Assembly: GCF_003429005.1 (NCBI RefSeq)
Contig: NZ_QVQV01000001.1
Coordinates: 799,864 to 863,863, forward strand
DNA: 64,000 nt
Reading direction: 5' to 3'
From: Paraburkholderia sp. DHOC27
GTDB lineage: Bacteria > Pseudomonadota > Gammaproteobacteria > Burkholderiales > Burkholderiaceae
The notes under the pieces were generated by a model. The model saw nothing but the letters and a program-made list of their open reading frames with translations, was not told the origin of the DNA and did not search any database. Below, in pieces: positions 33,498 through 42,112 of this stretch. Each line of letters opens with the position of its first letter. The stretch's first letter is position 1. A program made the translations under genes and the position numbers.

Positions 33498-33815
33498 TCA
33501 ACCTTGCTGCACCGAGACCGCCTGCACCAGCTTGCGCGCGCTGCTGCCCAGCCACGCAGCCGCGCCTGCACGACCCGCAATGCTGACCGCCTTGCGCGGA
33601 CCCAGCACGATGGCGCTCACGCCCAGCGCCACCAGCAGCGTGACCCGCGGCGCATCGCGCAAGGCGGCCAGCACCGTCGCGGCAGGGCGGGCTTGCCCTT
33701 TCGATCCGGGCGTTACCACCGGCAGCCGGTTGGCGTCGAGCAAGGCAATGCGCGAGGCGGACATGCGCGCCAGAATGGCCGCCTCGGCAATTTCATGGGG
33801 GGACGTGTGGTTCAT
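33498..33815 (-). CDS. Small membrane protein, YqjK-like position
   Basis: This is a 105-residue protein with one or two hydrophobic stretches near the C terminus (VTLLVALGVSAIVLG, then AGAAAWLG). I do not recognise the family. It starts inside the stop of the YqjE-like gene (ATGA at 33812-33815) and so is translationally coupled to it. In enteric bacteria yqjD-yqjE-yqjK occur in this order, so it may be the positional counterpart of YqjK, although the sequence match is weak. Confidence 0.7.
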   Translation of the reverse strand: MNHTSPHEIAEAAILARMSASRIALLDANRLPVVTPGSKGQARPAATVLAALRDAPRVTLLVALGVSAIVLGPRKAVSIAGRAGAAAWLGSSARKLVQAVSVQQG

Positions 33816-34186
33816 TTCAACGCCTCTTTCAACGTGTCGAGATCGCTGCGAATTTCGCGTTGCAGCACCTGTAGCGAGCGCGCCGGCTTCTGCGAGCGCA
33901 CGATCAGCAGCGAGATGATGGACACGATCAGCCACATCACCGCCACGCCCCACACTACGTCGAGGAAGTAAGGCGTTTGCCATGCGGTTGCAATGACCGC
34001 GATGCAGACGAACGACAGCGTGAACAGCCCTGCGACCGCCAGGGCGACCAGCGCACTGAGTTCGCGGACCATACGCTTGCGGGTCTCGTCGAGTTCGACC
34101 GCAAGCAGTTCACCATAGTCGGACGCTCGCTCGACACAAAACCGGCCGACATTTCGCCAACGGGTGATTTTCGCGCGCACGGTCAT
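33812..34186 (-). CDS. Phage-holin-superfamily (YqjE-like) membrane protein
   Basis: This 124-residue inner-membrane protein has two long helices (LVALAVAGLFTLSFVCIAVIA and DVVWGVAVMWLIVSIISLLIV). The N-terminal YGELLAVELDETRKRM and C-terminal REIRSDLDTLKEAL are typical of the YqjE/DUF1469 family. Despite the family name it is not part of a prophage here. It lies between a DUF883 protein and the coupled 105-residue protein, as in yqjDEK loci. Role in the envelope is unknown. Confidence 0.85.
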   Translation of the reverse strand: MTVRAKITRWRNVGRFCVERASDYGELLAVELDETRKRMVRELSALVALAVAGLFTLSFVCIAVIATAWQTPYFLDVVWGVAVMWLIVSIISLLIVRSQKPARSLQVLQREIRSDLDTLKEALK

Positions 34187-34309
34187 ACCGGAACTCCCTG
34201 GGTGCGATGTTGAAGGTGTGGGAACGGGTTGAGGCTTGATTTGATGTGAACTGCGCGCGTCTCGCTGCCGGCACCCCTTCGTTCCGACGACGGCAAGACG
34301 CGCGCTGCG

Positions 34310-34594
34310 TTAATCCCGGTCCCTGCTGTAATCCGGTTGACGGCGGCTCGTGGCGTGCAGTGCGCCAAGAATGAAGCCCACACCGGCTGCGATGGCGAGC
34401 GCCGAGAACGGACGTTCGACCGTCGAGACGCGCAGGACGTCGGCGAAATCGGTGTAAAGCTGCTGCGCCTTGCCGCTCAATTCCTTGGCCTTTTCGCTCA
34501 CTTGCGCAGTGGCGTCGCCAAGCAGATCGTCAGCTGCCTGCTTCACGTTGGCAGCATCCTCGCGCAGGGTTTCATCTCCATCGGGCGTTTCCAT
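34310..34594 (-). CDS. DUF883 (ElaB/YqjD) family protein
   Basis: This 94-residue protein has a charged helical N-terminal part (ETLREDAANVKQAADDLLGDATAQVSEKAKELSGKAQQLY). One C-terminal membrane helix follows (FSALAIAAGVGFILGALHA), preceded by VERP. This is the usual design of ElaB/YqjD proteins, which in E. coli are tail-anchored and reported to bind stationary-phase ribosomes. GAGGAG upstream fixes ATG 34594. First gene of the yqjD-yqjE-like group. Confidence 0.9.
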   Translation of the reverse strand: METPDGDETLREDAANVKQAADDLLGDATAQVSEKAKELSGKAQQLYTDFADVLRVSTVERPFSALAIAAGVGFILGALHATSRRQPDYSRDRD

Positions 34595-34831
34595 TGTCTG
34601 CTCCTCAGGTAAGTGCGGTGATGTCCGCACGACAACATGTATAGATGTGACGAAACGGGAATGGCGGATTGCAGCGGTTCGCGTCGAGCGTATTACGTGT
34701 CCGAGTGGACCGCCGTATGAGACGCTGCGCAAGAGCCGGGCCTAACCGATGGTTTGGGCTTTGTAGGGTTCAACGACCGCGAGCGCCGCGTGTGGGGCGC
34801 CCAACGGTCGTCGTGAAGGTAAGCGGCAGGT

Positions 34832-34906
34832 CTAGTGCCAGAATAGCGCGATCAAAATAATGATAGGAATCGGCACACCGAGCATGTAGAGAAGAATGGA
34901 ACGCAT
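34832..34906 (-). CDS. 24-residue hydrophobic peptide
   Basis: This very short ORF encodes MRSILLYMLGVPIPIIILIA plus LFWH, almost entirely one membrane helix. AGGAGGT lies four bases upstream of its ATG, an unusually strong ribosome site for a region with no other gene. Small single-helix membrane proteins of this kind are common beside stress-related envelope genes in Burkholderia. The strong RBS and clean composition argue that it is real. Function unknown. Confidence 0.65.
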   Translation of the reverse strand: MRSILLYMLGVPIPIIILIALFWH

Positions 34907-34942
34907 GATGACCTCCTGGGTAAATGTGGTTTGAAATTTTTC

Positions 34943-35911
34943 TCAAAGCTGGCGCACACGGCCGCCATGCGTGGCCATCAGGCTCGCGGAAAATGCGCCC
35001 ATCAGCAGCGAAACAAACAACCACAGCGAGGCACCGATGGTGATCTTGCGGGCCTTGTCGGCGGCTTCTTTCGCGGCGGCATCGAGCGCGGTGATCTTTT
35101 GCACGAAGCGCGTGTAAGTGGTTTGCACGCGCGTCTGCGCATCTTGTGGCGTGATGCCCGTGCGCTGCGCGACGACCCGGCTCAGATAGGCGGTGTCCTC
35201 AGGCGATAACGCATCGCCGGTGGCCGCGCTGTTGAGAAAGATGCGCGCCGCTTCCGCGCGAAGCGGGTCGTTGCCGGACATGGCGGGCTGGCCAGGCGCG
35301 GCGGGATTAGTGGCGGGAGTGGTGGCGACAGCGGCGGGCGCGCCGGCCGGCATGCGGAACAGCGAATCGACGAAGTAGCCGAGCGGCCACGTGTTCATGC
35401 CCGCCGCTGCATTGCCGCGCTGCATGGTTTCCATCGTGATGCCGCCACCCGCGGCGGCACTGGCGGCAGCGGCCTGTGCGCCGGTCTTGACGATGCCCGA
35501 CACGGCCGATGTCAACACAGCCGCCGTGAAGAGCGTCGCCACCGCCCAACTCAGAAAGCCGTGCGCGGTATCGCGGAAGTGAATCTCGTCGGCATCAATG
35601 GACAGCCAGCGGCGCCGCAGGCGTCCTGCCAGATAGCCCCCGAGTCCCGAGGTCAGGATGGAGGTTACGCACACCCACACCACGGCTGCGAAGCCGAACG
35701 CTTTCGCGTTCGACGTTCCCGACGACCACGGCGAGAGCGAGGTCAAGCCAAGTCCGGTGCCGAGCGTCAGCAGGATCAGCGCGAAGGCAGCCGCGCCCAC
35801 GCCGCCGGCAAATACCGCGCCCCACGAGACCGCGCCCTCGAGCCGATGCGCGAAGAGCGCGGGCTCATTCGCGGCCAGCGTGTAGTCCGCTGGATCTTTG
35901 GTGTAGTTCAT
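34943..35911 (-). CDS. Multi-pass membrane protein of unknown function
   Basis: This is a 322-residue protein with about five hydrophobic segments: two near the N terminus (GAVFAGGVGAAAFALILLTLG; AAVVWVCVTSILTSGLGGYLAG), two in the middle (SWAVATLFTAAVLTSAVSGIV) and one at the C terminus (GASLWLFVSLLMGAFSASL). A soluble Ala/Pro-rich region with PEDTAYLSRVVAQRTG and DAQTRVQTTYTRF lies between them. I do not recognise a characterised family. GGAGG precedes the start. It lies in the envelope-stress-like group on the same strand. Confidence 0.8.
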   Translation of the reverse strand: MNYTKDPADYTLAANEPALFAHRLEGAVSWGAVFAGGVGAAAFALILLTLGTGLGLTSLSPWSSGTSNAKAFGFAAVVWVCVTSILTSGLGGYLAGRLRRRWLSIDADEIHFRDTAHGFLSWAVATLFTAAVLTSAVSGIVKTGAQAAAASAAAGGGITMETMQRGNAAAGMNTWPLGYFVDSLFRMPAGAPAAVATTPATNPAAPGQPAMSGNDPLRAEAARIFLNSAATGDALSPEDTAYLSRVVAQRTGITPQDAQTRVQTTYTRFVQKITALDAAAKEAADKARKITIGASLWLFVSLLMGAFSASLMATHGGRVRQL

Positions 35912-36058
35912 TGCGAGCCTCCATGACCTTTGTCGTTACCGGCGCCGTCGACAGGCCGATAGCCACGGCACTGCCGCGACGCCGTGCGGGGTGATTCGTC
36001 TGGAGTGATCGCATTTTCTGTGCCGCGTGGGGGCTGCGGCTTTTTCAGGCCCTGCCGG

Positions 36059-36838
36059 TCATGAATTCGGCGAAGGGTCCTCGTTCCGCTCGTGGCCTTG
36101 CTTTTGATGGGGATTCGCAGCGCTTACCGGACTCGCCCCCGGGCGTGGCCGGCGATGATTGATCGCGATGAACACGCCCATCAACAGGCAGAAACCGCCC
36201 AGCAGCAAGGATGTGTTGACGAGGACGCGCTCGTAGCCGAGTTCGCTGACATCAATGAACGGGTAGGGGTAGAAATCCGTTTCGCTGCCACGCCACAGCG
36301 TCACGAAGAGATAACACAGCGGATAGACGAGCCAGAACAGGCAATCGCGCAGCAGCAGTTGGAAACGCGGCACGAATAGCAGCCAGTAGAGCGCACAGAG
36401 CAGCGGGATGACCGTGTGCAGCACTTCGTTGAGCAGCGCCCGGTAGCCCGATGGCGTCCACAGATGACGCAGCAGGCTGTTATACGCAATGCCGACGAAG
36501 ACGATATACACGACCACGGCCGTCAATACCGGCGGCTTGCGGAAAAATCGCCCGGGCGCCGAGCGCAAGCGCAGCGCTACGCAGGAAAAACTGATCGCTA
36601 CCACGAGGATGGTGAGGTTCGTCAGATAGCTGCTCATCCGTTCGATGCCGTCCAGCAGCCCCAAGCCGCGATACAGCATGCGATGGATCGTGATGTCGGT
36701 CTGCATGGCGAAGCCGAGCCACGCGAGCACCGCGATCAGCGTGGCCACCGATACCGATGCAACGCTCGGTGCGGGCAGTGGCAACTCCGCCGGATGCACG
36801 GAGGGATGCGGCTCAGGTCGAGCAGAACGCTTTGGCAT
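36059..36838 (-). CDS. Pr6Pr-type integral membrane protein
   Basis: This 259-residue protein has six to seven helices (VATLIAVLAWLGFAMQ, ILVVAISFSCVALRL, VLTAVVVYIVFVGIAYNSLL, VIPLLCALYWLLFV, DCLFWLVYPLCYLFVTLW, LLLGGFCLLMGVFIAI). FYPYPFIDVSELGY between helices is typical of the Pr6Pr family of unknown function. The start is uncertain; ATG 36838 is chosen because longer forms run into the divergent small gene. The C-terminal tail is polar. Confidence 0.8.
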   Translation of the reverse strand: MPKRSARPEPHPSVHPAELPLPAPSVASVSVATLIAVLAWLGFAMQTDITIHRMLYRGLGLLDGIERMSSYLTNLTILVVAISFSCVALRLRSAPGRFFRKPPVLTAVVVYIVFVGIAYNSLLRHLWTPSGYRALLNEVLHTVIPLLCALYWLLFVPRFQLLLRDCLFWLVYPLCYLFVTLWRGSETDFYPYPFIDVSELGYERVLVNTSLLLGGFCLLMGVFIAINHRRPRPGASPVSAANPHQKQGHERNEDPSPNS

Positions 36839-36971
36839 GTCCGGGGCCCGTCTGGTTGAAACGAGTTCAAGCGGCGCGAATTGCAGACGCAGCACCTGCA
36901 TTCGACGTCGCCGCACAGCGAGGTACGCTTGTTGCTGAATCGTAAGCGAACCCCTTACTTTGGAGTCTCGC

Positions 36972-37211
36972 ATGTCCAAGCTGATCAGTGCTGTTGTCGT
37001 TACGCTTTCTTTGACCGTTGCCTCGTATGCGCAAGCAGCGGGTTGTACCAAGGGGGCCGTGGTGGGTGGTGTCGGCGGACACGTAGCCGGCGATCACGGC
37101 GTGGCCGGCGCGGCCGCGGGATGCGCGGTGGGGCATCACGAAGCGTCGAAGAAGGCAAAGGCTGCCAAGGCGGATAACGCCAGCGGTGCTGCTGCGAAGG
37201 GCAGTTCGTGA
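36972..37211 (+). CDS. Small secreted glycine-zipper protein
   Basis: This 79-residue protein has a signal peptide (LISAVVVTLSLTVASYAQA) and a short mature part. The mature part has a glycine-zipper stretch (GAVVGGVGGHVAGDHGVAGAAAG) and a Lys/Ala/Ser tail. GGAG at 36962-36965 supports ATG 36972. Such proteins are common in Burkholderia envelopes and have no proven function. It is divergent from the Pr6Pr gene. Confidence 0.8.
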   Translation: MSKLISAVVVTLSLTVASYAQAAGCTKGAVVGGVGGHVAGDHGVAGAAAGCAVGHHEASKKAKAAKADNASGAAAKGSS

Positions 37212-37250
37212 TTTCTGTCGGCAACAGGCGCAGTCCGACAAGGCAGTGGC

Positions 37251-37288
37251 AGGCAGTTGCAGGCAGTTGCAATACGCGCAATACGCGC
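37251..37288. repeat. Two adjacent short tandem duplications
   Basis: AGGCAGTTGC is duplicated at 37251-37270 and AATACGCGC at 37271-37288, head to tail. They lie between two small secreted-protein genes. Likely slippage products. Confidence 0.6.
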
Positions 37289-37335
37289 GCGCGTGATAGG
37301 GGCAGTTGCCCGAGTTTCATCTAGTTGAGCTGAGT

Positions 37336-37359
37336 CGGGCCGCAGGGTTGAGCGGCCCG
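37336..37359. terminator. GC-rich hairpin between small secreted-protein genes
   Basis: Perfect 8-bp stem CGGGCCGC / GCGGCCCG with an 8-base loop, 125 bp after the 36972-37211 gene. No T tract follows, so the terminator role is only probable. Confidence 0.45.
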
Positions 37360-37425
37360 GTTGAGCCGGTCAGATCAATCCCGACAACCGGCTGAACGCA
37401 CCCACAACGACATCAGGGAGTTCTC

Positions 37426-37665
37426 ATGAAAACGCAACATCATGTGGTATTGGGTGCGCTTGTGCTGGCAGTGACGTGTTCCGCGTGGGCGGAAGGCGGC
37501 GGCAATGGCAACGGCGGCTCGGGCGGCGGCAACGCGCACGGCGCCGCGACTGCTGGACCGACCACCGGCGGCGATAATACCTCAGCGCCGACGAGCACCC
37601 GCAAGGGCATTCATCTCAAGCACAAGAAGAAAGCCCCGGCCCCGGACGCGACGCAGGCGCAGTAA
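37426..37665 (+). CDS. Small secreted Gly/Asn-rich protein
   Basis: This is a 79-residue protein. The signal peptide (VVLGALVLAVTCSAWA) is followed by a Gly/Asn-rich stretch and a basic tail (KGIHLKHKKKAPAP). No family is recognised. GGGAG upstream supports the ATG. It may be an envelope or matrix-associated small protein. Low-complexity composition makes homology searches unreliable. Confidence 0.72.
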   Translation: MKTQHHVVLGALVLAVTCSAWAEGGGNGNGGSGGGNAHGAATAGPTTGGDNTSAPTSTRKGIHLKHKKKAPAPDATQAQ

Positions 37666-37790
37666 CGCGAGACGCGGCTAAATCGCAGAATTCACCGAAC
37701 CCGCCGCGGACGTTGCAGTCCGCTGCGGGTCGTTGCGTTGCTTGACTGCGTTGTTTTGCGTTCGGTTCTGACGTTGACTGCTTCCGCTGA

Positions 37791-38663
37791 TTACTTCGCG
37801 TCCGCCAGCTTGTCTTGCGTGCGCGTGTCGAAGTCGCTCGCGGCGTGTCTTTCGTGCAGTTGATCCGACAGTTCACCGAAGACCCGATTGACCTTGCGCC
37901 CGCGCAGCACGGCCGGACGCTGTGCAATGGCATCTGCCCAGCGTTGCACGTTCCTGTATTCCTGAACCGCAAGAAACTCCGCTGATTCGTAGAGCCAACC
38001 CTTCACCAGGCCGCCGTACCACGGGAAGATTGCGATATCGGCGATGGTGTACTGATCGCCCGCCATGTACTCGTGATCGGCGAGCCGCTTGTCCAGAACA
38101 TCGAGTTGACGCTTCACTTCCATCGTGAAGCGGTTGATCGGATATTCCATTTTGCTCGGCGCATATGCATAGAAATGGCCGAAGCCGCCACCCAGGTAAG
38201 GCGCGCTGCCCATTTGCCAGAACAGCCACGAAAGGCATTCAGCGCGCGCGCTGCTCTCAGTGGGCAGCAGCGCGCCGAATTTTTCGGCGAGATACAGCAG
38301 AATCGCGCCGGACTCGAACACACGCACGGGCTTCGACCCGCTGCGATCGAGCAGCGCGGGAATCTTGGAGTTCGGGTTCACATCCACGAAACCGCTACCG
38401 AACTGATCGCCGTCGCCGATCCGGATGAGCCATGCGTCGTATTCCGCGCCACTATGGCCGAGCGCCAGCAGTTCTTCGAGCATCACCGTGACCTTCACGC
38501 CATTGGGTGTGGCCAGGGAGTAAAGCTGCAACGGATGCTTGCCGACCGGTAGTTCCTTGTCGTGCGTCGGGCCCGCGATGGGACGATTGATGTTCGCGAA
38601 CCGGCCGCCATTTTCCTTGTTCCAGGTCCAGACTTTTGGCGGCACGTACTCGGGTGTGCTCAT
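37791..38663 (-). CDS. yghU: Glutathione S-transferase, YghU type
   Basis: This is a 290-residue protein. The N-terminal extension and thioredoxin-like domain (PLQLYSLATPNGVKVTVMLEEL, NPNSKIPALLD, FESGAILLYLAEK) are followed by the all-alpha domain (QYTIADIAIFPWYGG). The start PPKVWTWNKENGGRFANINRP is characteristic of YghU/Nu-class enzymes. Those bind glutathione and act as disulfide-bond oxidoreductases. ATG 38663 fits the family start. No linked partner. Confidence 0.9.
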   Translation of the reverse strand: MSTPEYVPPKVWTWNKENGGRFANINRPIAGPTHDKELPVGKHPLQLYSLATPNGVKVTVMLEELLALGHSGAEYDAWLIRIGDGDQFGSGFVDVNPNSKIPALLDRSGSKPVRVFESGAILLYLAEKFGALLPTESSARAECLSWLFWQMGSAPYLGGGFGHFYAYAPSKMEYPINRFTMEVKRQLDVLDKRLADHEYMAGDQYTIADIAIFPWYGGLVKGWLYESAEFLAVQEYRNVQRWADAIAQRPAVLRGRKVNRVFGELSDQLHERHAASDFDTRTQDKLADAK

Positions 38664-38849
38664 GCGTAAAGCTCCTTGCGTGCTAGCAACGTAAGAGGTG
38701 CTGTCTGGATGCGAGATTAACAAAACCTCGCAAAACGTGCTGACGAGGTGCGAGGCGGCAAGGCTCACTTCAAGGGTCGGGCCGATGCTCTATTCGGCGC
38801 GTCTGGTGCTTAACGCAGTGGCCAACTTAGTGGGCGACCCGCGTCTCAT

Positions 38850-39692
38850 TCAAAGCCCGAGACAAACCGCTCCCGCTGCGACGATCACGCAGGCGAGCCA
38901 GCGTTTGCCGCTGACCGCCTCGCGCAGATAGACACGCCCGATCAGCACCGCAAAGACGACGCTGGTTTCGCGCAATGCCGATACCGCGCCCATCGCCCCC
39001 GATTGCAACGCCCAGATAACGATGCCGTAAGCGGCGATCGACACGAGGCCGCCGATGAGTGACGAGCCGATCGCCAACGGCTGCTCGCGCAGAGGTGCAC
39101 ACAGTGCCGCGAGGCCGCGTGTGGCGACGAACAGCACCGGCATCAGCCAATAGAACATGAACATCCACGCGGTGTAGCCGATTGCTTCACCGCCGGACAC
39201 ACGCACACCGATCCCGTCGATGACGGTATACACAGCGATGGTCGCGCCGGTCGTCAGCGCGGCCAGCACGCCCGCGCGCGACACATGACGCCCCTGCAAC
39301 GCCAGCGCGATGATGCCGCCGGAGATCATTGCGATCCCGAGGATATGCACGCCGCTGATGGCCTCATGCGCGAAGAGTGCCGCGCCGAGCGTGACGAGCA
39401 GCGGCGAGGAGCCGCGTGCAATCGGATAGGCCTGTGCCAGATCGTTGCGCCGATACGAGCGCACAAGGCTGACGTTGTAGACGTTATGCACGAGCCCGGA
39501 GGCGGCGAGGTATGGCCACGCCGCGGCGGCGGGTGCAGGCACGGCGAGAACGACGCAGGTCGCCACCGCGGCAATGGCGACGCTCATCCACGTCATGGAC
39601 AGAAACCGGTCATCGTTGCCGTGCAGCAGCGCATTCCAGCTTGCGTGCAGCAAGGCAGCAAACAGGACGAACGCGCCGGTGTAACTGAGCAT
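38850..39692 (-). CDS. EamA/DMT family transporter
   Basis: This 280-residue membrane protein has about ten helices in two EamA repeats (FVLFAALLHASWNALLHG at the start; ISAYG-like SIAAYGIVIWALQSGAMGAVSALRETSVVFAVLIG in the second). The family exports metabolites such as amino acids. The ATG at 39692 fits the first helix. It diverges from a LysR regulator with 115 bp between, so it is the likely target of that regulator. Substrate unknown. Confidence 0.88.
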   Translation of the reverse strand: MLSYTGAFVLFAALLHASWNALLHGNDDRFLSMTWMSVAIAAVATCVVLAVPAPAAAAWPYLAASGLVHNVYNVSLVRSYRRNDLAQAYPIARGSSPLLVTLGAALFAHEAISGVHILGIAMISGGIIALALQGRHVSRAGVLAALTTGATIAVYTVIDGIGVRVSGGEAIGYTAWMFMFYWLMPVLFVATRGLAALCAPLREQPLAIGSSLIGGLVSIAAYGIVIWALQSGAMGAVSALRETSVVFAVLIGRVYLREAVSGKRWLACVIVAAGAVCLGL

Positions 39693-39807
39693 GCGGCTCC
39701 CAGAACGGAGAAGGGCGGTATCAAAGAGGAAGTGAACAGCATATCTAGCTTGTAGCAGGGCGGCAAACCAGATAAATTGGCCTTTCGAGATAGATAAACT
39801 CCCGCGA

Positions 39808-40731
39808 ATGAAACGGCCATTGCCCCCGCTCAATGCCTTGCGTGCCTTCGAGGCCGCAGGGCGGCTAGGCAGCTTCAAGGATGCCGCCGCCGAACTGCAC
39901 GTCACGCACGGCGCGGTGAGCCAGCACGTGCGGCTGCTCGAAACGTGGCTAGGGGCGCCGCTGTTTGAACGGCACAACCGGCGCGTGGAACTGACCGCCG
40001 CAGCGCAGACCTATCTGGCGGAAATCGGCCCCCTGTTCGAGGGACTCGCGCAGGCCACGGCGCGATACGGCGTGCCGAAAGCGGTCGCGCGGACTTTATC
40101 CGTGAATGCCCCCGCCACGTTCGTGTTGCGCTGGCTGGTGCCGCGACTCGTGAGATTCCGCGCCGAACATACGGACGTGGACGTGAGCGTGGAGACGTCG
40201 AACGAGCCCGTGGAAAGTCTGAAGGAGAGCTGCGACATCATCATTCGCGGCGGCCCCGATACGTTCTACGGCTATACGATGCGGCCGTTTCTTGCAGAAG
40301 AACGGTTGCCGGTGTGCAGTCCCGCGCTGCTCGCGCGCATGCCGCTGCGAAGGCCGGAGGATATCCAGCGGCATACCCTGCTGCACACATCGAGTCTGCC
40401 GCGACTCTGGCCCGACTGGCTGGCGAGCGCCAACCTGGCGGCACTCGCACCGGCGGCGACGCTGACCTTCGACCACTTCTATCTGACCTTGCAGGCAGCT
40501 ATCGACGGTATCGGGATTGCGATGGGGCCTACGGCGCTGGTATCGGACGACCTCGCTGCTGGCCGGCTCGTCGCGCCGTTCGCGGCGCCGCGTTTGCCGT
40601 CACGCAGCTATTGCACCTATGTGGCGGACGAGAAATCCGCCGATGAGCTGGTCGTGCTGTTTCGTGCGTGGCTGGAGCGGGAGGGCATGGGTCCGCCGGC
40701 TGCGTCGGGACGCGCGAAGCGCAAGCGTTAG
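39808..40731 (+). CDS. LysR family regulator, GcvA-like
   Basis: This is a 307-residue regulator. The N-terminal winged helix (LNALRAFEAAGRLGSFKDAAAELHVTHGAVSQHVRLLE) is followed by a substrate-binding domain. LPPLNALRAFEAAGR and GAVSQHVRLLE are typical of the GcvA branch. It is divergent from the EamA transporter. The inverted pair TATCT (39742-39746) / AGATA (39770-39774) in the gap may be its site. The ligand is unknown. Confidence 0.9.
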   Translation: MKRPLPPLNALRAFEAAGRLGSFKDAAAELHVTHGAVSQHVRLLETWLGAPLFERHNRRVELTAAAQTYLAEIGPLFEGLAQATARYGVPKAVARTLSVNAPATFVLRWLVPRLVRFRAEHTDVDVSVETSNEPVESLKESCDIIIRGGPDTFYGYTMRPFLAEERLPVCSPALLARMPLRRPEDIQRHTLLHTSSLPRLWPDWLASANLAALAPAATLTFDHFYLTLQAAIDGIGIAMGPTALVSDDLAAGRLVAPFAAPRLPSRSYCTYVADEKSADELVVLFRAWLEREGMGPPAASGRAKRKR

Positions 40732-40950
40732 TGCCTTGGTTATGCATCCGGCTACGTTGGGCTATGTGCGCGATGCAAGGCGCGCATGTGCAAAGCCAGG
40801 AACGGTATTTGCAAAGTCTCTCTGCATTGTGCTTTGATGCAAGTGTAGGTGCCATGCGTTTGGACGGATCACGCCGAAATGGCACGGCCCGCATCTGCCC
40901 TACATTGCCCACCTCCCACGCGCTGTTAAAAACCGTTCGGGATTGCCTCG

Positions 40951-42105
40951 ATGCCCCCACCGGATTCGCTTGACGACTCGCCCGCCGAATCGGACCTGAT
41001 CATCGCCAGGCCCGAGGGCTTGTATTGTCCGCCGGGCGATTTCTATATCGACCCGTGGCAGCCAGTAGAGCGTGCCGTGATTACGCATGCGCATTCGGAT
41101 CACGCGCGTGCCGGGCACATGCACTATCTGGCGAGTGAGCGCGGCGCGGGCGTGCTCCTGTCGCGGCTGCCTGGCATCGACCTGCAAACGGCGGCGTATG
41201 GGGAACGGCTCGATCTGAACGGCGTGACGCTGTCCTTGCATCCGGCAGGACACGTGCTGGGCTCGGCACAGGTGCGCGTCGAATATCGCGGGCGCGTGTG
41301 GGTCGCCTCGGGCGATTACAAACTCGAAGCCGATCCTACCTGCGATGCATTCGAGCCTGTTCGATGCGACACATTCATCACCGAGTCGACGTTCGGACTG
41401 CCAATTTATCGCTGGGAGTCATCGCAAGCCGTATTCGACGGCGTCGATTCATGGTGGCGGCACAACGCGGCCGAAGGGCGTGCATCGGTTTTGTTCTGCT
41501 ATTCGTTCGGCAAGGCGCAACGGGTGCTGGCCAGCATCGATCCTGCCATTGGTCCGATCTTCTGTCACGGCGCGGTGGAGCCGCTCAACCGCGCGTATCG
41601 CGATGCGGGTGTCGCGTTGCCGCCGGTGCGGCTCGTTAGCGAAATCGCTGCGAAGGACAAGGCCATCTTTAAACAGGCGCTGGTGATTGCACCGCCGTCG
41701 GCACAAGGCAGCGCATGGATGCGTCGCTTCGGCGACTACAGCGATGCATTTGCCTCGGGATGGATGCGCCTGCGCGGCACGCGACGGCGGCGCGGCGTGG
41801 ACCGCGGCTTCGTATTGTCCGATCACGCCGACTGGCCCGGTTTGCAGAGCGCGATTCAGGCGACCGGTGCCGGGCGCATCATCGTCACGCATGGTCAGGT
41901 CGAGCCGATGGTGCGCTGGTTGCGTGAGCAAGGTTTGCAGGCGGGCGCGTTCGCTACACAATATGGCGACGATGTCGTCGAGGCCGACGCCGCAGGGGCG
42001 GCAGAGGCAGTCGCTACCACCGAAGCCACCGCGCAAGGCGAAACCAATGCCGAAGCCGAAGCATCCGTAACAGCCACGCCCGCTGTTCTCCGCGATTCCC
42101 CGTGA
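40951..42105 (+). CDS. Ligase-associated DNA exonuclease (beta-lactamase fold)
   Basis: This is a 384-residue metallo-beta-lactamase/beta-CASP-type nuclease. The metal motif HAHSDH (H46, H48, D50, H51) is clear, and VWVASGDYKLEADPTCDAFEPV is typical of the ligase-associated exonuclease family. It lies seven bases before the DNA ligase gene. The usual four-gene set also has a DEXH helicase and a PdeM-like phosphatase, which are not seen here. An Ala/Glu/Thr-rich tail of about 35 residues follows the enzyme domain and is probably disordered. Confidence 0.9.
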   Translation: MPPPDSLDDSPAESDLIIARPEGLYCPPGDFYIDPWQPVERAVITHAHSDHARAGHMHYLASERGAGVLLSRLPGIDLQTAAYGERLDLNGVTLSLHPAGHVLGSAQVRVEYRGRVWVASGDYKLEADPTCDAFEPVRCDTFITESTFGLPIYRWESSQAVFDGVDSWWRHNAAEGRASVLFCYSFGKAQRVLASIDPAIGPIFCHGAVEPLNRAYRDAGVALPPVRLVSEIAAKDKAIFKQALVIAPPSAQGSAWMRRFGDYSDAFASGWMRLRGTRRRRGVDRGFVLSDHADWPGLQSAIQATGAGRIIVTHGQVEPMVRWLREQGLQAGAFATQYGDDVVEADAAGAAEAVATTEATAQGETNAEAEASVTATPAVLRDSP

Positions 42106-42112
42106 GCGCACC

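Noticed and set aside
33812..34186. Prophage remnant, because of the holin-superfamily name.
   Set aside because: The gene belongs to the chromosomal YqjE-type family, lies beside a DUF883 gene and has no phage genes around it.
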